A stretch of DNA of 64,000 bases from Branchipolynoe longqiensis (lineage: Eukaryota; Annelida; Polychaeta; Phyllodocida; Polynoidae): NCBI GenBank assembly GCA_030323885.1, contig CM059187.1, positions 86,070,614 through 86,134,613 of the forward strand. The letters run 5' to 3'. Under the pieces are notes generated by a model. It was given only the letters and a program-made list of their open reading frames with translations, had not been told where the DNA came from and made no database searches. The position numbers and the translations under genes are program-made. Each line of letters starts with the position of its first letter. Position 1 is the stretch's first letter. Positions 54,276 through 64,000 of the stretch are shown piece by piece.

Positions 54276-54588
54276 GGCTGTGTTCAGGGTCCGTCTCGGA
54301 GGCGCCGCGGAGACGTCTCGGCGATGCTTTTTGGCCTATTTGCGTTCAGAGTGCGTCTCAGCGACATCTCGGAGATGCCTCCCTTTTCAGACTGGAGATG
54401 AAAAGCGCCTCGAAAATGGCCGCCATATTCAGTGGTTTCAGCCAATCACAGCACAGCTTTTCCATTGCAAATGGCCGCCGCTTATGGGGGTGGCCATTTT
54501 CAAGAGAACAAACTGCTTTTGCCGTTCAAACTAGCATGACGTCATGGCCATCTCCGAGGCGTCTCCGAGACAGACCCTGAACCCGGCC
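54276..54588. mobile_element. Harbinger-like MITE, copy H (divergent ends)
   Basis: CAG duplication at 54273-54275 and 54589-54591. Ends GGCTGTGTTCAGGGTCCGTC and, inverted, GGCCGGGTTCAGGGTCTGTC, continuing TCGGAG. Interior echoes: GACGTCTCGG, GCGTCTCAGC, CGGAGATGCC. It lacks the GAACATGC core. Confidence 0.65.
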
Positions 54589-54774
54589 CAGGTGTGCTGG
54601 CTCAGTGGCACAGAAGATCGTTGACCTCTGACGCCCTGCTTCCGTTAGAATCGTTGTCCTAACCGTGAAGGTTGCACACTAAAGTCTCCAGAGGATCACT
54701 GTATATTGCGGAGGTCGGAGCAGCGATGAGGCACGATGTAATCTAGAACTTCATAGAAGGTTAGCGGCTGTATT

Positions 54775-55210
54775 ATATATTATATATATTAATATATAGT
54801 ATACATATTATACATATTATATACAGTGAAGAGTTGGCGGAGCGCCGTATGCACGACATTATATATAGGCACAAATTAGGGCGTCACCGTCGTTAGTGGC
54901 CCGAACCGGCCAACGGCACATGCCGAAATCCGGACAATTACTTATTTCAAACAATTCCCAAGGTTGTACCTCCTCCGTGTCCTTATATATATATATATAT
55001 ATAATACATTATATATATATTATATACATTTTATATATTATATATATTATATATAATATATATTATATATATTGTATATATTATATATATTATATATTAT
55101 ATATTATATATATTATATATATTATATATATTATATATATTATATATATTATATATATTATATATATTATATATATTATATATATTATATATTATATATA
55201 TTATATATTT
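54775..55210. repeat. (TATATAT)n AT satellite
   Basis: TATATATTATATA units, interrupted by a unique 54830-54980 segment. The 124-aa Ile/Tyr ORF is repeat translation. Confidence 0.9.
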
Positions 55211-55218
55211 TATGTGAT

Positions 55219-55600
55219 TCATAAGCATATGTATATTCTATATATTCTATCAATTCTATATATTCTATAAATTCTATATATTCTATATATTCCACATATT
55301 CTACATATTCTACATATTCTATATATTCTATATATTCTATATATTCTATATATTCTATATATTCTATACATTCTATATATTCTATATATTCTACATATTC
55401 TACATATTCTACATTTTCTATATATTCTATATATTCTATATATTCTATATATTCTATATATTCTATATATTCTATATATTTTATATATTCTATATATTCT
55501 ATATATTCTATACATTCTATACATTCTATACATTCTATACATTCTATACATTCTATACATTCTATATATTCTATACATTCTATATATTCTATATAGTCTA
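55219..55600. repeat. 9-bp (ATTCTATAT)n satellite
   Basis: About 40 units of a nonamer with ACA-for-ATA variants. The minus-strand 119-aa ORF reads Tyr-Arg-Ile/Met repeats because the unit is a multiple of three. Confidence 0.95.
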
Positions 55601-55950
55601 TAATTATTGTCGACAGTTGGATTAATGACTGTCGGTTGGCATAATTGTGTGATAGTTCCCTCCTCTTGGTAAGGATTGTGGAATAGTTGGGTGGTTTAGT
55701 GTGTGCTTCTATGTATAGTTGCTTCCTTGTGAGCTATACGTCTATGAGTGGTTTCTGTCACTATATGTAGTAAGTATTGTTCTCTTTGTTATATGTGGAG
55801 ACTGATAAGTGAGCGTTTTCTTTTTGTTTGTTTTTCAGATTACATATGTGCTTGAGTCACTGCCCAGATTAGTAAAGTGAGCGGGGTTTCTTTTGGTACG
55901 TTATCAGGCTATGTTAAAAAGATTTGAAAAGTATCAAGCAAGATGGCACA
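55601..55950. other. No gene recognised
   Basis: Unique AT-rich sequence with no ORF of note. Confidence 0.5.
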
Positions 55951-56364
55951 TAGATAAAAGATTCACCCTTGTATTACACGGGTGAACGACAACGTAGTGT
56001 AAATACGGGCGAAAATAGCTTTTAGTATGGAACATGAAGTAGAATCTATGGGTCCAGGATCAAATGGCTACATATATAGGCACAGATTTGGTGAAATGTG
56101 ACAGAATGCAAAAAGACAAGATGGCAGCACTAGAACGCCGTCGATTTCACTTTTAAATCTTATTAAACTAGATATTTTATTACATTTTTCAACTCAAAGG
56201 TAGCGGGTAAATATGAAGACATATACAAAGAATAAATGTTGCTTCTTAGATTGTGAAATTAGGCTCTCATAAAGACTCAGTTCATTAGTCAGATTTTTCT
56301 ACCGTTTTTATATAAGGCTGGTCTTCACCCGTGTACTGTGAGTACCGGGTGAATCCTTTATCTA
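55951..56364. mobile_element. 9-bp-TSD MITE, copy 3
   Basis: TAGATAAAAG at the left and CTTTATCTA at the right. Exact GATGGCACA duplication at 55942-55950 and 56365-56373. Interior as in copies 1 and 2; both subterminal hairpins (CACCCTTGTATTACACGGGT type) are present. Confidence 0.9.
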
Positions 56365-56383
56365 GATGGCACAGTGAGAGGGG

Positions 56384-56438
56384 TACATGGAATGGCCGAA
56401 TGAGTTGAGCGTCCGACTCCCGTTTTGGTAGCTCATGT
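56384..56438 (+). mobile_element. SINE-A head fragment
   Basis: GGAATGGCCGAATGAGTTGA, GCGTCCGACTCCCGTTTTGG and TAGCTCATG: only the first ~55 bases of the type-1 head. Confidence 0.75.
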
Positions 56439-56461
56439 TTTTTAAAGAACCTGTCACTGCT

Positions 56462-56664
56462 GCAAGTTATATAATCATATCAAGTCCGGGCAGCTCCGTA
56501 CAGCTGAATTTAATTTGGCATGTTTTCACTTAAAATATTTCCAAAGTTAACTATTTCAAATAAAAATAACTAAGTAGATTGTTTGTTTGTAGGTGTTTTG
56601 CGTCCTAGCAACATGTAAGGTCATATCAAGACGGGTACCGACTTGTGACAGCGTGTACTCAAAT
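56462..56664 (-). mobile_element. TTAA MITE fragment joined to SINE-A 3' end
   Basis: 56462-56575 matches the TTAA MITE interior (AATTTAATTTGGCATGTTTT, TTTCCAAAGTTAACTATTTC). 56578-56664 is an inverted SINE-A 3' end (GTTTTGCGTCCTAGCAACAT, GACGGGTACCGACTTGTGAC). The SINE appears to have inserted into the MITE. Bases 56665-56876 hold nothing recognised. Confidence 0.65.
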
Positions 56665-56876
56665 TAATCAGTTCCACAGTTTTAGAAAATAAACACGTAA
56701 GGAATCCAGTTAATGGTCCACTGGGAAATTCCTGTTAATAGTGGGGGAATCTGGCAACCTGGTAGGGGTTGCCAAAGATACAGAGATAATCCCTAAGCTT
56801 ACAGCCTAAAATGGACAGCAAATTAATCAGTTTGCGGTATCATGAATAAGCTCTTCAGGTTCTGTCTTGTAACTAA

Positions 56877-57230
56877 AGCTTGATAGTCAGGTGAAGGCGT
56901 CAAATATCCCAAACCAAAGCATTCAACTGGATTTTATCCGATAAATCCGACTTCGATACTGGAGCACTTAGTAAGCATCTGTTGTTGCATAGAAGGGAAA
57001 ACTAAGGCTATTTAATAGCATATCCTACTGCTGAAACCGTTGCTGTTTTACGTCCATGCTACACTTATTTTTTCATGTTTCCACTTCAAATATATCCAAT
57101 GTAAATAATTTATTATAAAGATTACTTCAAACTAAAATTCTAGCAATCAACCTAATATACTTAGGGCCTGTATAAAAAAATTAAAAAAATAGAACAAGAC
57201 AGAAGCTCAAAGCAATTGAATTATGCAACT
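56877..57230. mobile_element. TTAA MITE, diverged copy
   Basis: AGCTTGATAGTCAGGTG at the left, TTGAATTATGCAACT at the right followed by TTAA (57231-57234). The interior retains CACTTAGTAAGCATCTGTTG. The left flank is CTAA instead of TTAA. Confidence 0.65.
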
Positions 57231-57312
57231 TTAATGTGAAAGTGAAATGAAATTCTCAGACCAGTTTCCAAATAGAGATCATGCTTATCTTTTTTTCACA
57301 TTCTCAGGCTCC

Positions 57313-57625
57313 AGTCGAAATGACAGAATGGTTAACGCGTCCGTTTCACACATGGCAGGCAGGTCGTGGGATCGACCTCCAACGGAGTCAAGCTGAGAAT
57401 TTCCTGACTTGATACTTGTCGTCACCTTGCCTAATGATGATGATGATGGAGTAGGGAATGGTCAGCCCTGTCTCATGGTGTGGTATCGGGTCATTCTGCT
57501 AACAACACTGCATTCCACGACTGCAGCCCTATACATCCACCACAGGTGTTCACAGATAGAAAGTAACTCCCGTTATATAATCTTGAGATAACCTCGGATG
57601 TTGCTAGGGTGTAAGTCCCCTATCG
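57313..57625 (+). mobile_element. SINE-A relative with a third head type
   Basis: Head GACAGAATGGTTAACGCGTC, CGTTTCACACATGGCAGGCA and GTGGGATCGACCTCC. Body CTGACTTGATACTTGTCG and GGTATCGGGTCATTCTGC. 3' end ACCTCGGATGTTGCTAGGGT, GTAAGTCCCC. Strongly diverged, with a GAT microsatellite in the body. Bases 57626-57978 hold no recognised element. Confidence 0.6.
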
Positions 57626-57982
57626 CTCAATCATTCAACGAGTCCCATGACTGCAGGGCTGGCTTAGCTGCACACTGCATGAATGAATTCACTCTGGGTT
57701 GTATAACGTTTTTGTTTGTTTTTGGTCAAGTATTTTCTGTATATGACATTTATCAGCGCCAGAGCACTGGTCTTCCAGCCATCTTACTATTGGAATTGAC
57801 AGTCTAAATAATCTAAGTTTGATCAGTGCTGTATTAGTCACAGCACCGATCCTGTAGAAATAAGGGAGTGGCTCCTGCTGTATAATTTACAGCACCAGTC
57901 ATTGTACTTCATGCAAAAATGGGGAGCAGCACCGAGTAGAAAGTGTACACTCGGGGCAACTCAAACAATCGTTGTGGGTTAA

Positions 57983-58326
57983 AGTTGCATAATCCGATGC
58001 TTTTGGATTTTAGTTATTTTCTGAGATAAATATATTGGGTTGATTATTATAATCTATTTTACATTTGTTCGAAGTAACTTTTATTGTGAATGCCTAATTG
58101 TTGAGATATTTGAAGTGCAACCATGCTTAATTAATTTTGGCAAGCACACTAAAACTCTATAGACTTCTGCAGTAACAGGTTATATTAAATTAACTTAGTA
58201 TTCTCTCCTGTGTGGCAATAGATGCTTAATAAGTGCATCAGCATCTAATTTAGATATATGCATGATCAAATCTAGGTTAGTATTTTGGTTTTGATAAGTT
58301 GATGCTTTCATCTGGAGATTTAGCGT
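57983..58326. mobile_element. TTAA MITE, right end decayed
   Basis: Begins after TTAA (57979-57982) with AGTTGCATAATCCGATGC. The body follows copy 1 (GAGATATTTGAAGTGC, GCTTAATAAGTGCATCAGCA). The right inverted repeat is mutated (GCTTTCATCTGGAGATTTA). Confidence 0.75.
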
Positions 58327-58587
58327 CATGTAGGCACCATCAAACTTGTTCAGTTTCCTCCCAATGCTGTGATGTGCCATTCTATTTTCTAATACAACAG
58401 CTAGAGTGCTAATCCTTGTCAGAAAGCTTTCCGGTTGTTTAGACGGACTTGTGTCGACTTGGGGATATTTCAGTTGGAAAACTACATTTCATTCCTGTTG
58501 CGGAACCTTTTAAACAAATTATACTGACTGCACAGACACATGTAGGCCCTACACACATATATGTCTATATATATAGTATAGTTATAC

Positions 58588-58880
58588 AAATCTTACCTGG
58601 GTACAGATGATGGATAACTGGTGTTTTCCCGAGGTACTAGCCTCGTATAGTCATGGGTAAGGGAGAAGGAAGCACATCCGGGTCCAGCAATCTTTTACAT
58701 ACTTTTTAGGATAAAAAATGATTTAACTTTATATGGATACTTATTGTGTTTTCGATTTGGTTCTAGTAAAAATGATAGTCATGGTAGGGTAGGGTGGATG
58801 GGCCCTGACCTATGACTATCCAAGGCTAGTACCTCGGAAAAACACCAGTTATCCATCATCTGTACCCAGGTAAGATTCAT
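58588..58880. repeat. ~70-bp inverted repeat (hairpin) with ~150-bp loop
   Basis: The left arm ATCTTACCTGGGTACAGATG, ATGGATAACTGGTGTTTT is inverted at the right as AAAACACCAGTTATCCATCA, TCTGTACCCAGGTAAGAT. It lies just beyond the RNase H end of the DIRS-like element. It could be that element's terminal inverted repeat or an independent foldback MITE. Confidence 0.75.
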
Positions 58881-58899
58881 ATAGCTATGCACAGTATAC

Positions 58900-60870
58900 T
58901 TGTAGCCCAGTGAGAATTTTACGTAATCTCATTTTTGATCCTTTTATCCTTTAGTGTTGTAACCATACTATGTATATATGAGTACATATCTTGTGTTTCT
59001 CTGCCCAATCCCAAATAAGTTTAGCCAGATTGTTACATGGTTTGGAATGAGTCCCTCCCATATGACGAATGTACGGCATAGCTGTTGTGTTATCTGATAG
59101 AACTCTTACATGATTTTTAGGGATGTGAATCAGACTGCAGAGTCCTAGATAAATGGCTCTAAGATCTAATACATTAATGTGGTCGGTGATTTTGTCTTCC
59201 ATCCAATGGTCACCTGTTGTCTGTTGGTCTTTGTGGGCCTCCCAGCCTTCGAATGAAGCATCTTGGAAAGTCAACGTCTGTTGTGACCGTAGTATTAGGC
59301 TCTCCCATCCTAATCGGGTTGGATGAGTTGTTAATGTGCGAAAGCCACCAGATTATATCGTTTTGGCCTTCTGGCAAAATTGTCATTGGCCATTTCCTTT
59401 TGTGCGTGAAAGCGCCAAGTTTGTATCTATCTCTAAGGATTTGATATGAGCCTGGCCATATAAGATAGCTGGTGCATAGGCTATCATAATTCCTATCAAC
59501 ACTGCGACTTGTCGTACTTTTGGTTTGTTCAATTGTAGTAATTGATTTGCTGTTCTGAATTTATCAACTTTTTGTTCTGTTAATTAAATAGTCATTTTTA
59601 TGGTGTCAATAAAGAACCCCAGAAATTTTGATTTGTTTGTTTGCATTAGTACTGATTTAGTTTCATGTATGTAGAAACCTAATTTTGTAAATGCTTCACA
59701 TACTTTGTCTATGGCTGTTTGGCATTGTTGCTGTGTTTGCATGACAATAAATGAATCATCAATGTAGGGAAATATGATATGTCATTTCCTAGCCATAAGG
59801 GAAAGAATTGGTTTAAGTAACCTTGTGAAAATGCATGGACAGTAGGCCAGTCCATTCAGCATACACATGAACTCATAAAGTTCACCGTTCCAACAGAATC
59901 TTGTGTGACTAAGTCTCTCGCTGTTTCTAATGAAAACGTTTTTAAATGTTTGTATTCAATGAATTTGTTAAATAAAGTTAGATCTAAAATTAGTCTAACG
60001 TCTTCATTTGGTTTTGGTTTTAAGGAAATACTGGAGATGAATTCCCCAGCAATGTGTAGTGCTGGTTCTATAATGCCTTTTCGCAAAACTTAATAACTTC
60101 ATTGTCTAATGCTTCGCGTTCTGAAGCATGAAATCAGAAAGGGAAAGGTATACTATTCTGAATAGGTTCTTCTATTAATGGGATCCTTACCCCTTCTGCT
60201 AGGCAAAGGATAGTTAAGTTATCTGTAACTTTATTCCATTCCGAAATACAGTCATCGAGATTACCAGCTTGAAAAGTATTGCTTACTGGTGTTGTTTGAG
60301 TCACCACTTCTATTTGTTCCCTGGGTGGGGGGACGGCTTCTGAGCATTGAACTCCCTCTTCAAGGGCCTGTTCCCATCATTCCAGCCGAACGACTGCCTC
60401 CGGCCCTTTCCTGTGGCCTGGAAGCTGAAGTTGGTTCCGAACCAGCCTCCTCATTGGCCGGTTCTTCGGTTTCGAAAATCCTGCCTCAGCTTCTTGAAGC
60501 GGTTGGTATTGCCGACCGCCAATTTCTTTTTATCCATTTCCATGTGTTTTCCACACTTGGAGCTGGTCTCCACTTGTTTAAACAAGTATTGTAGCTGACC
60601 GCCGAACATTTTGGTTTTGTCTAGCGGCTTTCCCCTGATGGGGCTTGGTGCAAGGAATAGTGTGTATTCCTTCCAATCATTGTCTGTGATTTCTTTTTAC
60701 CATGCCACCTCTTTGCCTGCGTCTGTGCAGACCGCCTTGAACACATTCTCGAACCACCTGTAGGAGAGGAAGTTGCTTGTTGCTGTAAGTAAAGCAATCC
60801 CCTGTTCATATCATCGCAGAGTGATGAGAACTTGTTCTCCATCATCATCCTGTTTGTGATGGGTGTGTTG
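58900..60870 (-). pseudogene. DIRS-like retroelement: upstream ORF, reverse transcriptase, RNase H
   Basis: Read on the minus strand. A broken upstream ORF lies at about 60850-60300 (FLSYRWFENVFKAVCTDAGK, EITDNDWKEYTLFLAPSG). RT follows at 60086-59280: GIIEPALHIAGEFISSISLK, PNEDVRLILDLTLFNKF, a short gap, YEFMCMLNGLAYCPCIFTRL, the catalytic PYIDDSFIV, then SKFLGFFIDTIKMTI. RNase H is at 59274-58951: TFQDASFEGWEAH, HINVLDLRAIYLGLCSL, LSDNTTAMPYIRHMGGTHSK. The SDNTTA...MGGT motif and absence of LTRs point to the DIRS/PAT group. Stops and frameshifts interrupt it, and no tyrosine recombinase follows. The LINE at 60882 adjoins or interrupts its 5' side. Confidence 0.75.
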
Positions 60871-61125
60871 GCTGTCAGAGCCGATTGATTGATTGATTGG
60901 TGGTTGCTTTACGCCGTGTAGGCAGCATAGGCCATATTCACGGCGAGAAATGTTTGTTTTTTGTTCAAACCATCGCTTTTACATGTAAAAGCAGACAATC
61001 AATTATGTGCCAATAGACACTAATTAAATTAGAAAGCTCACAATCATATATCTGTGGTCAAGGGAAACAAGTTCCCATAGAAAAAGAAAAGTTTCATTAA
61101 TAATTAATAGAATCCATTTAGTAAA

Positions 61126-62805
61126 CTATATAAGGTGGTACAGTCCAGCTGCCCTCAAAAAGGCTAAAATGTTTTCCTGTTTTACCTTAGTAAAAAGGTC
61201 ATGCATACTGTCTGCAGTGTAGAACCGTTGGCGCAGGGCCAAAAAATCAACACAACTTAGTAAAATGTGTTTGAGTGTCAGTGGGGACTGACACCCAATA
61301 CATTCAGGGGGAGGTTCCCCCTTGAGCAGAAAAGCATGTGTAAGCCACGAGTGGCCAACACGGCAGCGGCTAAGGACCACTTGGTCCCGCCGACCTCCCG
61401 CATGAGTCTGTGGTGGCTTTCCCACAGATGGTTCAATTTCTTTAAGTTTATTGATGTTTTCATCCCACTCATGCTGCCATTTGGATTTTATGTGGGTGGC
61501 TATTAGTGGTTTCAGATCAGAGTGAGGGATCAGACACGGTTCAAGATCACAGTTCAGGGCCTTCTTCGCAGCCCGATCAGCTCGTTCGTTTCCTTGTATG
61601 CCAGCATGGCCAGGCACCCAGCACAGGTGGATATCATACCCATCTGTTGTCAGTTGGTTCATTTTATAAATGACCGTTGCTAGAATAGGGTGATTCGTTT
61701 TCAGTCCAGCAACAGCCAGGAGGCAAGAGAAGGAATCACTGTATATAACATAGTTAGTGTGGTTGGATACCTCGATACACTCCAAAGCGAGAAGGAGTGC
61801 TCGGGCCTCTGCAGTGAAAATCGAGCTCTGATCGGGCAAACGTACACCAAATTTTTCCCGTCGGCAGACTGCCGCAGCAGCTACCCGGCTTTGGTCTTTC
61901 GAACCATCAGTGTATATGGAGAGGTGGTCTGCAAACTGGCCTTGAATCTCTGCATGCAGTCCTTGGTACTCGAGTGGATGTGTCCCAGATTTCCTCAGTT
62001 CCGTGAGTCGGAGGATAACCGATGGCTTTCTCAACGACCACGGGGGATGTTCTGGGACTTTGGCATCCTCCAACACGTCCAAATCCACGCCCAAGGCCTC
62101 CAAATGAGGTTTCATTCGGAGCCTCAGTGGCCGGATGTAATTTGGCCTGGCTTCATACCTGGATTCGTCATGTTGCTCGAATAGACAATTGTGTGCAGGA
62201 TTCAATGCATTAGTTTTTATCTTGACTACATATTGCATGGCCAGTTTGATTCTCCTGTTGTTAAGTGATGGTTCATTGGCTTCGACATAAAGGCTCTGAA
62301 CTGGTGAGGTGCGGAAGGCCCCAAGGGCCAGGCGCAGTCCCTGGTGGTGGATCGTGTCTAGCAGCCCAATATATGATTTCCTTGCGGAACCATATACTAT
62401 GCTGCCGTAATCCACTCGTGAACGAACCAAGGTTCTGTACACGGAGAGCAGAACATCTCTGTCCGCTCCCCACTCTGAGCTGGACAGCACCCTCAGAATA
62501 TCCAGCGCTTTCAGGCATCTTGTTTTCAGGTACTTTATATGTGGCACAAAAGACAGTTTTGCGTCGAGAATGAGGCCCAGAAATTTGGTTTTCTCAACGA
62601 CTTTAATGGGATCCCCATCCAGGGTCAGCTCCGGTTCCGCATGTATTCTACGCAGCAGGCAGAAGTGCATGCAGACTGTTTTGGTCTTGGAAAATTTGAA
62701 ACCGTTCAGAACTGACCATCGATGGATCCCATTTATGCTTGGTTGTAGCTGTCTCTCTATGACATTCATGTTAGCACCGCTGTAATATAAAACAAAGTCG
62801 TCCAC
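61126..62805 (-). pseudogene. LINE polyprotein part: RT catalytic box to C-terminus (559 codons)
   Basis: Open for 559 residues. It starts at the RT catalytic box (DDFVLYYSG, with FV upstream in the same frame). The thumb region follows (KFLGLILDAKLSFVPHIKYL, RVDYGSIVYGSA). The RNase H lies at about residues 295-420 with all four acidic residues visible: D in IYTDGSKDQ, E in AEARALLLALE, D in IYSDSFSCLL, D in WVPGHAGIQGNERADRAAK. The C-terminus carries CIGCQSPLTLKHILLSC (CX2CX7HX4C). The first methionine is internal, so this is the tail of a longer ORF frameshifted near 62865. Coding quality is otherwise excellent, suggesting a fairly young copy. Confidence 0.9.
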
Positions 62806-62812
62806 GAAAAGA

Positions 62813-63247
62813 CTACAGGAGACCCCCTGCTTTACAGCAGCAGCAATACCATTGACCTTGACCCCGAAAAAGGGTCACGGCCAGTATGCTGCCTTGAGGT
62901 ACTCCTAGTTCCTGTGAGTGTAGGCGGGAATAGGTAGTCTTGACACGGACGCGGAAATGCCTGAAGGCTAGAATGTTCCTGATGAAAATTGGCAAGTGGC
63001 CACGAAGGCCAATCGCATGAAGATCCTCCATGATGCCATGCTGCCACGTTGTGTCATAGGCTTTTTCGAGGTCGAAAAAGACAGCCACAACGTGCTCCTT
63101 CTTAAGGAAAGCATCTCTTATGAAGGTCTCCATGCGCACCAAATGGTCGAGGGTGCTGCGGCCCCGTCTGAAGCCACATTGAAGGTTGGACAGGTGGTGT
63201 CCTGACTCCAGTAGCCAGACGAGGCGGTTGTTTACCATGCGCTCCAT
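62813..63247 (-). pseudogene. LINE polyprotein part: RT fingers and palm
   Basis: MERMVNNRLVWLLES, LQCGFRRGRSTLDHLVRMET, VFFDLEKAYDTTW and GVPQGSILAVTLF are RT blocks 2-5. The aspartate in FFDLEKAYD is the first catalytic residue. After TLF the frame breaks; another frame restores continuity to the FVDD box of the next segment. Confidence 0.9.
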
Positions 63248-63273
63248 GGTTTTACAGATGCAGCTTGTAAGGG

Positions 63274-63489
63274 CTATGGGACGATAGTTGTGGGCTTCAC
63301 TCTGGTCTTTACCAGGTTTGGGAATCGGTTATTACTGTCGCCTCCCGCCAAGAGGCCGGGGACGACACCCGACTCCCAGATGTTGTTGAAGAGTTGAAGC
63401 AACAGTCTCAGTGCATGTTCAGGGAGATGTTTCAAAAATTGATAATGAATTCCATCAGGTCCAACTGCTGTGTCATGCGAGCTTTCCAA
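63274..63489 (-). pseudogene. LINE polyprotein part: RT block 0-1
   Basis: HDTAVGPDGIHYQFLKHLPE, LLLQLFNNIWESGVVPG is the usual RT entry (P/A-G-P-D-G-I). A frameshift near 63340 breaks the link to the fingers domain. Confidence 0.85.
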
Positions 63490-63498
63490 AGAACACCT

Positions 63499-63924
63499 TC
63501 AACTCACCCATACTGAATGGGGAGTTCTAGTGCTCCTTGCCATCGGAAGAAAATCCAAGAGCTTTTGCATCTTGGCGTTCCTTGACCACCCGAAAGCCCG
63601 GGAGGCAGTTTGCCAAAGACGAGTTTCCAGCAAAGGGTGCGAGCCAATTCTTCTTATTTCGTCGAGTGATGTGGAGATGGTGCCGTTGTGTTTCAAGTGC
63701 TGGACTACAGAAGAATCACCTCCCCTTTGTTTGATTCTTCTGATCATTGTCCATACTTTGCCCAACGGCGCGTGCATGGTGATGCTAGAAACAAATTGTC
63801 TCCAACACTGCCTCCGCGCTGTCAGAGCCGAGAATACCCCTTTGTGTACTGTATGGAGAGCCAACTCAAACTTCTTGTGATCCTCGCTGAGTTTCACCTC
63901 AGGATCCATCTCTTTGATGGCCAT
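63499..63924 (-). pseudogene. LINE polyprotein part: linker between endonuclease and RT
   Basis: RRQCWRQFVSSITMHAPLGK and VWTMIRRIKQRG match the basic Trp-rich linker usual in Jockey/I-type elements between endonuclease and RT. Its upstream continuation is near or beyond the window end. Confidence 0.75.
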
Positions 63925-64000
63925 TCCGGGATCCCTTTGATTCCCGTAAAAAGTCAGCCATCTTAATAATTACCTCGGTATTAAAGTATTAAAGTGCCCA

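Larger units (their letters stand above)
60882..64000 (-). mobile_element. I/Jockey-type LINE, near-complete 3' half, runs off the window
   Basis: Minus-strand element whose 3' tail is a GATT-type repeat at 60882-60898. The ~225-bp 3' UTR is shared with the truncated copy at 41817-42060. Then follow, in 5'-to-3' element order, the endonuclease-RT linker, RT, RNase H and a zinc-knuckle-like end. RT plus RNase H in one ORF suggests the I/Nimb/Ingi or Jockey-superfamily branch. The endonuclease lies beyond 64000. Confidence 0.9.

Noticed and set aside
63818..63832. GCTGTCAGAGCCGA here and at 60873, as if a TSD of the LINE
   Set aside because: The LINE linker ORF reads through 63818 without a break, so this is not its 5' boundary; probably a chance match.

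Overview
This is a transposon- and satellite-rich stretch of an animal nuclear genome. No bacterial-style operons, no rRNA, no complete tRNA gene and no convincing multi-exon host gene are visible. Non-LTR retrotransposons with RT and RNase H, DIRS-like tyrosine-recombinase retroelements, tRNA-derived SINEs, several MITE families with clean target-site duplications (TSDs) and very long microsatellites together suggest an invertebrate metazoan. I lean to a mollusc or another lophotrochozoan, but that is a weak inference. Nearly all long ORFs are translations of simple repeats or pieces of retroelement polyproteins.

Layout. 0-7.5 kb: TTAA-flanked MITEs, SINEs, a microsatellite-linked repeat, a pogo-like MITE and a 681-bp TA-flanked inverted-repeat element. 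7.6-9.4 kb: a CpG-rich block and a C-rich minisatellite. 9.7-14.1 kb: a 25-bp minisatellite split by a dead CR1/L2-like LINE, itself split by a Harbinger-like MITE. 14.4-24.2 kb: a dense SINE/MITE mosaic with nested insertions. 24.5-26.4 kb: a DIRS-like fragment and a 69-bp minisatellite. 26.6-37 kb: more Harbinger-like, TIR and SINE copies with G-rich blocks. 37.6-51.5 kb: GT, 43-bp, 78-bp, CACTCA and CCACCA arrays, a truncated I/Jockey-type LINE, SINEs and a foldback MITE. 52-54.6 kb: a composite Harbinger-like element. 54.8-55.6 kb: AT arrays. 56-58.3 kb: MITEs and SINEs. 58.6-60.9 kb: a hairpin and a DIRS-like RT/RNase H. 60.9-64 kb: a long minus-strand I/Jockey-type LINE running off the window.

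The most interesting material is non-autonomous. Seven Harbinger-like insertions (eight copies by outer ends if the composite is split) carry 3-bp TSDs where these can be read. Five or six of them, with different terminal sequences, share one imperfect palindromic core (GAACATGCACAAAACTT) in interiors made of echoes of their own ends. Two Ginger-like MITEs sit in CCGG duplications. One MITE family makes 9-bp TSDs. The main SINE family carries at least two interchangeable tRNA-like heads on one body. Nested insertions allow relative dating. All family names rest on reading motifs by eye; no database search was possible.
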